Source: Lumbricus terrestris (lineage: Eukaryota > Annelida > Clitellata > Crassiclitellata > Lumbricidae). Taken from it: 64,000 nt of DNA. The notes beneath the pieces were generated by a model. It was not told the origin of the DNA. It saw only the letters and a program-made list of their open reading frames with translations, and ran no database searches. Position numbers and translations under genes: made by a program. The stretch lies in contig OX457050.1 in NCBI GenBank assembly GCA_949752735.1, positions 40,091,553-40,155,552 of the forward strand. The letters run 5' to 3'. Below are positions 56,651 to 64,000 of the stretch, piece after piece (position 1 is the stretch's first letter; every line of letters begins with the position of its first letter).

Positions 56651-57280
56651 GGGTTAAACCGTAGTTTAGGCTGATAAATCAAGAAACACCACCAATCATG
56701 AATATAGCGCGCCATACAACGCGCTATTCCAATTTCCGAGCATTCGCAACCGGAAGTAGCAATATAAACTGAAAACGCGAGAAGAAAAATTGCAGTATAT
56801 AAATGGAACCTGGATTGACGAAAAAATGTTTAAGTAACGGAAGCTGGATGAAGACCTTTTACAGGTGAAATGGAGGCTGGATTGACGAAAAAACGTTTAA
56901 GTAACGGAAGCTGGATGAAGACCTTTAACAGGTGAAATGGAGGCTGGATTGACGAATAAACGTTTAAGTAACGGAAACTGGATGAAGACCTCTTACAGGT
57001 GAAATGGAGGCTGGATTGAGGAAAAAACGTTTAAGTAGCGGAAGCTGGATGAAGACCTTTTCTGCAGGTGAAACAGAAGCTGGATTGACGAAAAACGCAA
57101 GAAAAATGGAAGCTGGATAAAGGCATTTTTATAGTTGAAATGGAAGCTGGATTGAACCTGGCGATCCAGAAATTACTTGTATATACATTTTGCAGCCTCG
57201 GATAGGCCTAATGTTCAAATAATTTATCAGCCTAAAATACGGTCCAAAGAATTTATCAGCCTAAACTACGGTTTAACCCT
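56651..57280. mobile_element. Nested element with GGTTAAACCGTAGTTTAGGC ends
   Basis: Inverted ends of about 27 bp (GGTTAAACCGTAGTTTAGGC followed by TGATAAAT) bracket about 630 bp. AAGCTG stands on both sides and may be a duplication or part of the host array. Inside is a clean 66-bp tandem array (56,815-57,085, four units of CGGAAGCTGGATGAAGACCT type). Confidence 0.7.
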
Positions 57281-57342
57281 TAAGCTGAATGAAGGTTTTT
57301 TAGATCTGAAGTAGAAGCTGGCTATTGATATTAATTTAACAT

Positions 57343-57594
57343 TCATTCTCCTTGTTTCTTGAATTTTTTGCCACCATATGTACAGCATAATCGAAGCGAG
57401 TAATAACGGAGCTTCTTCTTTGCACGTGCTGCCTTCTTTGGTGCACACTTCATCATGGATTGCAACGTTTTTGCATCCCGCATTGTTAGGTTACAAAAGT
57501 TACTCATTTCATACTCTTTTTTGCAATTTTCTAAGTCATTAAAACAAGAAAACTTTTGTCCGACATAAAATAAACTATCGGTAACTGCCGCCAT
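57343..57594 (-). CDS. Probable N-terminal exon of a MULE-type transposase
   Basis: The 83-residue frame reads inward from the right terminal repeat. It has FYVGQKFSCFNDLENCKKEY, then MRDAKTLQSM, and KLRYYSLRLCCTYGGKKFK. From memory this pattern (a GxxF/FxxxxELExxxxxYE opening, then YYSLxYxCxxGGxKFK) matches the FAR1-like/ZSWIM-type DNA-binding start of invertebrate Mutator-like transposases. The zinc ligands and the DDE domain that should follow are missing. The frame ends where the GAAGCTGG minisatellite begins, with no good splice donor. It therefore looks like the surviving first exon of an autonomous element whose interior was replaced by the repeat. It could instead be a host ZSWIM gene fragment. 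Confidence 0.5.
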   Translation of the reverse strand: MAAVTDSLFYVGQKFSCFNDLENCKKEYEMSNFCNLTMRDAKTLQSMMKCAPKKAARAKKKLRYYSLRLCCTYGGKKFKKQGE

Positions 57595-57796
57595 TGTAAC
57601 AATATTGAAGAATCAAGACTCGACATCATGTGACAGGTTACACGTGACTGGCGCCGCTAGTAATTGAAATTGGACGGCCGCCTGGCGGTCCGCTAGTCAC
57701 TTCGGATTAAAAATTTCAAAGGCAAATTAACTTCATGTTTGTTTTTGATAGCAAAAATAGTTTAAAAACCAGCAGTACCGAGATATGACGTAGGGG

Positions 57797-58441
57797 TATC
57801 CGGACTTTACCCCCCGGCCCATTACCCCCCTGCCATTTCCCCCCTGCCATTACCCCCCGCCCATTACCCCCCGTAGGACATTACCCCCCTGTCATTACCC
57901 CCCGGTCTGCTTACATTTGGGGTTAGTTTATGTACGTATGTTTTGTATGTATGTATGCATGCATGTATGTATGTACGAGGGTGTTCGGTTCATCAAGCTT
58001 CTATTTCTCGCTCGCTATTCTCGTCAATCCAGCTTCTATCTCATATATAAAAATACCCTCATCCGGCTTCCATTTCTCATGCGTTATTTTTGTCAATCCG
58101 ATTGTGACGCATTGAGAAATGGAATCTGGATGATGGTTTTTTACAGGTGAATTAGAAGCTCGAATGACGAAAATAAAGCATGAGAAATAAGAGCTGGATG
58201 AAGGTATTTCTATGTCTGAAATAGAAGCTGGATTGACGAAAATAACGAGCGAGAAATAGAAGCTGGATGAAGGTATTTATAGGTATGAAATAGAAGCTGG
58301 ATTGAAAAATTCGCAAACAAACATACATACATATATACATACATACATAAACTAGCCCCAAATGTAAGCAGACCGGGGGGTAATGACAGGGGGGTAATGT
58401 CCTACGGGGGGTAATGGGCGGGGGGTAAAGTCCTAGACCCG
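57797..58441. mobile_element. GGGGGGTAATG foldback, copy 1
   Basis: The ends start GGGTATCCGGACTTTACC and GGGTCTAGGACTTTACC and continue as tandem CCCATTACCCCCC units. The interior has GTATGTATGTATG-type runs and GAAGCTGGATTGACGAAAAT arrays in both orientations. It is an inverted near-copy of 62,415-63,104. Overlapping open frames are repeat artefacts. Confidence 0.8.
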
Positions 58442-58469
58442 TGAGCAGACGGGGAAGCCGCTAAGAAAA

Positions 58470-58785
58470 GTGGCGGTCACTAAGAAACCATGTAAAGGTT
58501 GTCATGCAGACCTAAAAAACCATGGCGTCGCTATGCTGCCTGATACACCTGGAGAAAACCACGTTGCTAACCGAAGACCAGTTATGAAGAATGAAGTTGA
58601 ATTACGGGGAAAAATCGACAGAAATAAGGAATTTGAGGTTGATTGTTTTGATCCACGCAAAATTCTGGAACCTTCGCAACATTTTCGGAAAAATGCTCAC
58701 CTGTCGGCTACTGCTTTAAAGGAAACGGCAAAGAACAATGTCAAAAGATCAATGAAGCCAGGCGCTTCTGTTGGCGTCATAAGTG
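58470..58785 (+). CDS. Candidate exon of an unknown gene
   Basis: The frame gives VTKKPCKGCHADLKNHGVAM, then GENHVANRRPVMKNEVELRG, DPRKILEPSQHFRKNAHLSA and MKPGASVGVISG. It runs into a strong splice donor (AAGTG before GTAAGTGC, boundary at 58,785). A possible acceptor is GAGCAG at 58,443-58,448; without it the frame may start at GTG 58,470. Codons look non-repetitive and the composition is unlike the surrounding minisatellites. There is a Cys-Lys-Gly-Cys-His motif but no recognised domain. It may be a host exon or transposon cargo. Confidence 0.4.
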
Positions 58786-58941
58786 GTAAGTGCATTATAT
58801 CCTAATAGGTTAATAAGTAATATACACGTTCGAGTGTTGTGATATCGTCATCAAAATAATCATTTAATTTGAGTTCAAGTATGCCTAAACAGTATCTATT
58901 ACTATAATAGGGTGAACACAGCGCCTAAGGTGTTGAAAAAT

Positions 58942-59087
58942 AAGTGCCTGGACGCCCCTTGTCTCTCCAAAAGAAATGCCTGGATTCCCCTTACCTTTCT
59001 AGTCTGTGCTCGCCAATAAGTGGCTGGACGGTGTTCAAATTTTAAAACAAGTGCATGGACGCCGTCCATGACCGTCCAGGCACACTT
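58942..59087. mobile_element. Small AGTGCCTGGACG inverted-repeat element
   Basis: AAGTGCCTGGACG at the left and CGTCCAGGCACACTT at the right bracket 146 bp. Variant copies (ATGCCTGGA, AAGTGGCTGGACG, AAGTGCATGGACG) recur between them, so the element is built from one repeated word. Confidence 0.6.
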
Positions 59088-59369
59088 TTAGCCCTGGGTG
59101 GACAACAACAGATCTGTGAGCCTATCCTGACTATTATAGACATAGACTACAAAACACAGAGTAAAGAATGCCGTTACAATCGAATGTTATTAGTCGATAT
59201 AAAATTTATGCAGTACTGGACATTGAATCAGGCCTGCATGAATTGGAGACGTCAAACATTCGAACCTGCCTAAGAGCAGAGAACGAAAAGAAGAAGAAGA
59301 ATTATCTTAAATTATTTCCACAGTCTTCGGTTTAAAATAATGTAGTGTAAAAAATCACCGGTGTCGCGG
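59088..59369. other. No gene recognised
   Basis: This is a short unique-looking stretch without a supportable feature. Confidence 0.4.
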
Positions 59370-59765
59370 CGCCCCCCACCCCCCGGAAACTAGATTTTCA
59401 TCAATCATCGCATTTATTGCACTACAAAAATCAGAACAATTATCCCGCTTCTTGTTTTTGTCTGAAGAATTTCATCCGTCATCCCACTTCGTGGTATGTT
59501 ATCAATTTTTTGATCGAAAAAAAAATATTGGCCTCGAAGCCATTTCTCCATTGTAACTTCAGCGGCGATTAGTATTTTAGTTACAGATGAAAATATTGAT
59601 AACAAACCACAAAGTGGGATGACGGATGAAAATCTACATTAAAAAACAAGAAGCGGGGTGATTTTTCTGATTATTTTTAGTGCAATAAATGCGATGATTG
59701 ATGCAAAATACAGTTTTCAGGGGGGTAATGTTTAGGAGGGGGTAATTTGAAACCTTTACACCGGT
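59370..59765. mobile_element. Palindromic GGTTTCAAATTACCC element, third copy
   Basis: This is closely related to 55,163-55,612 in its palindromic core and right end (GGGGGTAATTTGAAACCTTT). The left end is truncated at a CCCCCCACCCCCCGG run. Confidence 0.7.
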
Positions 59766-60636
59766 TTCACTTACCTGTCTAACCACTAGAACTTAGAAGT
59801 TCACTGATTTCCTCATGCTCATGTCCTGACAGGTACACGTGCTATAATGTTTTAGTAACATTTTATTTCACCATTTTAATTAGGCGCATGCCTAAGCGTG
59901 TCGTTTTAGCATAGAATAACAAATTATATGAATAGATCGGCAAAAATAGAGTCTAATCAGTAGGCTAAACACACTACAAATTGAAGCATCTTTGATTAAA
60001 GCTGCTTAAATGTTGTCCTGGTCTCACGAAAATTAGGTTGAAGTGATAAATTTAACTCTGTCTGTGTCTCAAGTCGGTTTAAGTCGACTTGTGGTTGAAA
60101 ACAACTTAAAGTGACTTATCTCTACAAAATTCGACTTCGGGTCAGTTGCGGTGAACAGAAACGCCCCGATCCGACTTGGGGTGACCAAATCGACTGGGGT
60201 CGACTTATTGGGGTCGACTCCCAGGTCTAGCTATAACATGTAGGCCTATATATAGGCAAAATCACATGGAGCAAGAGGGGCATTTATTTGCCCCACTGTA
60301 AATTATTATCACATATTTTTCTAGAAACTGAGTTTTCGAAAAATTTCTTCGAGCCAGAGCACTAATGATGCCAACGGCTTACACATTTAAGCGGATAAAT
60401 TTACATTTAGACACCTCTGTGAAAAATATCCAAGCTCTTGATCTCCTGCGCTCCATTCTTCAAATTTACCGCGACCGTTGTGTGTTGCCACATCCGGCTA
60501 AAATTTTCGCTGGCACCAGTGTGCAATATAGAAATAAACTTCTTAAATAAGCTCAAAATGCAAACCAGGCTCTTAACAGTAGGAATTTAGTATGCGAATA
60601 ACGGGTGTATGGCATTAGCCCCTGGACATTAGACCA
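59766..60636. other. Gene-free stretch with AAGTCGACTT repeats
   Basis: The segment 60,065-60,228 carries AAGTCGACTT-type words related to 15,345-15,480. Nothing else was recognised. Confidence 0.5.
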
Positions 60637-62060
60637 GGGGTTCTCAAACTGTGGTACGCGTACCCCTAGGGGTACCGTAAAACGGGGTCACTTTGGCCCA
60701 TTTTCAACTTGTTTTTGTAATAAAACAATAATGTGACTGAATATGGCTGATCTAGCAATTTCATTAGCAGTGCATAGGGTTTGAGAGTAGAAATGTACAA
60801 TAAAAAAAATTGTTTGAAAAAAGTTTAACCTTTATTTTTTAACTTTTGGGGTGGGCCAAAGTCACCCCATCAGGTGGGGTGACTTTGGCCCACAGTGGTT
60901 TTGCCGTTATTGGACAAAGTGGACCTATTGCTGGGGTAACTTTGGCCCAAGGAATGTGTTTTAAAAGATATATAACTTATAATTAACACAAAAATGACAC
61001 TGGTACTGGTACTTGTAAAAGACGTGTAAAGGACTACTGCGAAGTCATACGACAATTGAAATGTTCGTGAACTCCATTTGCTTCTCAATCTCAGTGAATC
61101 ACTTTGAACAATATCCACACTTCAAACTAACACAAAAATGATCTATTGCAATGCTACTGGTACTTATAAAAAACTTGTAAAAGATTAAAGAAAAGTCAAC
61201 TGACTAATGAAATGTCCACAAATTCCATTTACTTTCCAATGAATGGACTTGGAGCAATTCTCGTGCAGATGTTTTCTTTGGCTGTGGAATTTTCAAAACT
61301 GCTGCTGTATGGTAGAATATCTTATCCACATCTGCAGGTCATTTCCAGTTCATATCACTTCTAGCTAAACAGCTGATTTGAGTTCTTCGTTTATTTAGTG
61401 CTTTGACCATACCAGGGAATTGTTCATCTTCGTACATGTAACTAGGCCCTATAAAATTATAAAGTCACCTTTCAAGAAATTGGTACGGTATGCTCAACCA
61501 AAAACCAGTCAAAATATCATAGAAAGTGAAGTTAAAGCAAATGCATTTATTAATTTTGACGGAAACATAATATATACATCGTCAACAGTAATTTAGAATA
61601 TGGGCCAAAGTCACCCCAACTTTGGGCCAAAGTCACCCCAAAAAATGTTCTTGCATTTTTAACTTACTTACTAGCGTCATCGCGGAACAAACGGTGCGCC
61701 ATACACATGCCATCATAATGTACATTGAAAAGCTTAATGATTACCCACGGTATTATTAACGGTATATTTTACAGAAATATAATTTTGCACATCTTAAAAT
61801 TTTCACATTTTTAAGGCTTACAAACAAATATATGGAAAATTCCAACAAATATTACAATGAAATCAATCAAATTATTTTTAAATATTCGCGATATAATGAC
61901 ATATCATCAGCTATAAAGCAATTCAAAATCACGTGACAACTACGGAAGCCCGGAGGTGTGCAAACTAATTTTTCAATTTGGGCCAAAGTCACCCCGCGGG
62001 CCAAAGTCACCCCGTTTTACGGTACGCCAGGCGCCGGTAAGGGGTACGCGAAAAATTCCA
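60637..62060 (+). mobile_element. hAT-type end interrupted by a TA-flanked element
   Basis: CAGGGGTTCTCAAACTGTGG and TACGCGTACCCCTAGGGG form an hAT-like terminus. The sequence resumes after the insertion with CGCCAGGCGCCGG and GGGGTACGCG, so the nested element at 60,675-62,022 split it. Confidence 0.6.
60673..62024. mobile_element. TA-flanked element with GGGGTGACTTTGGCCCA words
   Basis: The element at 60,675-62,022 (1,348 bp) is flanked by TA. The ends are inverted: CCGTAAAACGGGGTCACTTT then GGCCCA. Six or more extra GGGGTGACTTTGGCCCA words lie in both subterminal regions. On the minus strand, 61,255-61,440 shows a possible coding remnant (EDEQFPGMVK, then LNKRRTQISCLARSDMNWK before a stop). 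The TA target fits Tc1/mariner/pogo relatives. Confidence 0.75.
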
Positions 62061-62062
62061 GA

Positions 62063-62414
62063 AATATAAATTTTCTTTGAGTTTATGGACTTTGTCCATC
62101 TTTCTTTCATTAACAACAATTTTTAATGTTGCAAAATGTAACATCATCCTCATTTATTTATTTCACAACGTATATTTAGACCCACATACAATACAGTGCA
62201 CGCAGCAGGTTTATTGTTAGGCCAATTATCCTACTATAATTTTGAAAGAAATAATGTATGAAACTATAGGCCTATATGAAGGGTTAAAAGTATCAAAGCC
62301 AGAAATTATCAGCCTAATAGAGCTCAAATGGCAGAGATCGAGCTGAATTGGCCTAAGGAATAATTTCTGATCGAACTATAAATTTTGTGATTCCTTTCAG
62401 TAGCCTACGTCGGG
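62063..62414. other. No gene recognised
   Basis: AT-rich sequence without a supportable feature. Confidence 0.4.
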
Positions 62415-63104
62415 TGCTGGGTCTAGGACTTTACCCCCCGGCCCATTACCCCCCTGCCATTTCCCCCCTGCCATTACCCCCCGCCCATTACCCCCCGTAG
62501 GACATTACCCCCCTGTCATTACCCCCCGGTCTGCTTACATTTGGGGCTAGTTTATGTATGTATGTATATATGTATGTATGTTTGTTTGCGAATTTTTCAA
62601 TCCAGCTTCTATTTCATACCTATAAATACCTTCATCCAGCTTCTATTTCTCGCTCGTTATTTTCGTCAATCCAGCTTCTATTTCAGACATAGAAATACCT
62701 TCATCCAGCTCTTATTTCTCATGCTTTATTTTCGTCATTCGAGCTTCTAATTCACCTGTAAAAAACCATCATCCAGATTCCATTTCTCAATGCGTCACAA
62801 TCGGATTGACAAAAATAACGCATGAGAAATGGAAGCCGGATGAGGGTATTTTTATATATGAGATAGAAGCTGGATTGACGAGAATAGCGAGCGAGAAATA
62901 GAAGCTTGATGAACCGAACACCCTCGTACATACATACATGCATGCATACATACATACAAAACATACGTACATAAACTAACCCCAAATGTAAGCAGACCGG
63001 GGGGTAATGACAGGGGGGTAATGTCCTACGGGGGGTAATGGGCGGGGGGTAATGGCAGGGGGGAAATGGCAGGGGGGTAATGGGCCGGGGGGTAAAGTCC
63101 GGAT
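62415..63104. mobile_element. GGGGGGTAATG foldback, copy 2
   Basis: This is an inverted near-identical copy of 57,797-58,441 with the same terminal words (GGGTCTAGGACTTTACC on the left, GGGTATCCGGACTTTACC read inward on the right) and interior array. The two copies enclose about 4 kb. Confidence 0.8.
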
Positions 63105-64000
63105 ACCCTTTTGCTTACCATACTTGATCTGACTTTGGGGGCACGTGCGAGATTAAGAGGTTTGGCGTCCCGGTGGACTTGGGGCTTGCCTATAAATTGA
63201 GCTAGGTGTAAGGCGGGAAAAGGCATTTTGCGATCAGGTGTGTGCCTTGGTGGACGTCTCCTGTTGAGCGTGTTCACGCTTTGGTGTTTCCCTCTCTGTC
63301 ATGAGAGTTCGACCGCTGTGTATTTTCCGACGTTCCGTCTTCACCCTGTTGGTGGGTTGGTGTTTGCTGAACTGCATTTCGACGTCATTCTGGCTCCGTT
63401 AGCCTTGTCGACCTTCATCGCTTCTGAGAACGATAATTTCTGTAAAAATCTGCCATAACAACAGAAAGGCAAGATTGTCCGCCATATTGACAGACTACCA
63501 TAGAGCTAATCAACCCTTGTTGGCCTAGTCATAGCCTATTGAACTGTATTGACCCTTATTGAGCCATGCCTGCTTTGACGGGGAAACAATTATAACTCAC
63601 CGGAAAGTTCATCCGGACAAAACTTCTCGGTAAAAACCCCATAGGGTGCATGGGACATGATCCCAGGTTTGAACACAAATGCGCTTAAGTATTTATCCCC
63701 CGAGCGGCGGCAATGAGTTCAAAATACATCTTTAATTGGTCGTAGGCCTACATAAGTTGCATTGATGAAAAAAATTCTAAATAGAACTTGGATTGAAAAG
63801 TATTGCTTTTAAATAGAAGCTAGACAGATTAAAGGAAATATTGCCTAAATGGAAATTGGATGGATGAAACCCTTGTGGAAATACGAAATTATTGAATCAA
63901 CTAATGAAAAGAATGTTGTCGTTATCATGATCTCCAAATTTCTAAAGCGTTACTCGAAGGCCAAGCGCGGGGCTATAAGTTGGCTACTTTGTGTATAAAA
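63105..64000. other. Mostly unrecognised; minisatellite trace at 63,760-63,870
   Basis: The plus-strand frame at 63,228-63,458 has no motif. At 63,760-63,870, AAATAGAAGCTAGACAGATT and AATGGAAATTGGATGGATGA words belong to the GAAGCTGGATTGA repeat family. Confidence 0.5.

Larger units (their letters stand above)
55979..57703. mobile_element. Foldback (MULE) element with transposase exon
   Basis: The left end is five to six tandem copies of a 36-bp unit starting ACTAGCGGACCGCCAGGCGG (55,983-56,220). The right end is the inverted single copy at 57,665-57,703. Between them lie a GACAACTCGTCTAC-type foldback end (56,268), GAAGCTGGATTGA arrays, a nested inverted-repeat element (56,651-57,280) and a minus-strand transposase-like exon. 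No target duplication is obvious. Confidence 0.6.

Noticed and set aside
57917..62985. Frames beginning MGLVYVCMYICMY and MGLVYVRMFCMYV
   Set aside because: They arise from GTATGTATGTATG runs and the GAAGCTGGATTGA minisatellite in the two inverted foldback copies.

Overview
The window is metazoan nuclear DNA made almost entirely of mobile and repetitive sequence. Intron-type splice sites, LINE and Ty3/Gypsy fragments, tRNA-derived SINEs, hAT, pogo/Tigger-like and Mutator-like elements, minisatellites and a Polinton/adintovirus-type viral island all point to an invertebrate. The recurrent taggcct/aggccta words are, from memory, common in echinoderms and related deuterostomes; that placement is a weak inference. 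No bacterial signature, rRNA, functional tRNA or CRISPR array is visible.

Layout. 1-7.6 kb: a 609-bp foldback element with a 9-bp target duplication, then a candidate transposon with inverted 150-bp-repeat arms around a broken transposon-type gene. 9.1-13.7 kb: a TA-flanked element holding an hAT-like remnant and a decayed pogo/Tigger-like element. 13.8-14.7 kb: hAT-like and MITE sequence. 15.6-22.7 kb: the most gene-dense part, an integrated virus-like element. Eight tightly packed minus-strand genes (SAP-NUMOD1-like, double-jelly-roll capsid, small basic protein, DUF8207-like, dUTPase-like, pVI-like, penton-like, packaging ATPase) diverge from a plus-strand parvovirus-type phospholipase A2 and a retroviral-type integrase with a chromodomain. 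No PolB or adenain-type protease gene is seen. 22.8-24.2 kb: 304-bp tandem repeats. 25.2-28.5 kb: another foldback, the terminal exon of a probable host gene, and 92-bp tandem repeats. 28.65-34.07 kb: a decayed Ty3/Gypsy pol, an LTR, then a gag-like start. 34.07-36.3 kb: nested palindromes carrying gene fragments and microsatellites. 37.6-38.3 kb: a second copy of the 150-bp repeat. 39.27-55.07 kb: one CR1/Jockey-type LINE cut into three pieces by a ~1.9-kb insertion and by an 11-kb hAT-like insertion. The hAT-like block itself contains a 6.9-kb palindrome with a 6-bp duplication, which in turn contains a 2.0-kb foldback with a 9-bp duplication. 55-63 kb: further foldback elements, one with an exon resembling the N-terminus of a Mutator-type transposase, and two inverted copies of a GGGGGGTAAT element.

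Themes. The viral genes form a coherent particle-and-integration module: capsid, penton, packaging ATPase, membrane-penetration enzyme and integrase. Nearly every gene has an AT-rich TATA-like word directly against its start codon. The integrase reading frame is broken and the island looks like an endogenised, partly decayed copy. Independently, at least four and perhaps seven foldback families have unrelated terminal repeats but the same interior minisatellite built on AGAAGCTGGATTGA, and those that can be measured carry 8-9 bp target duplications. I regard these two systems as the main content. All family assignments come from motif recognition by eye; no database search was run.
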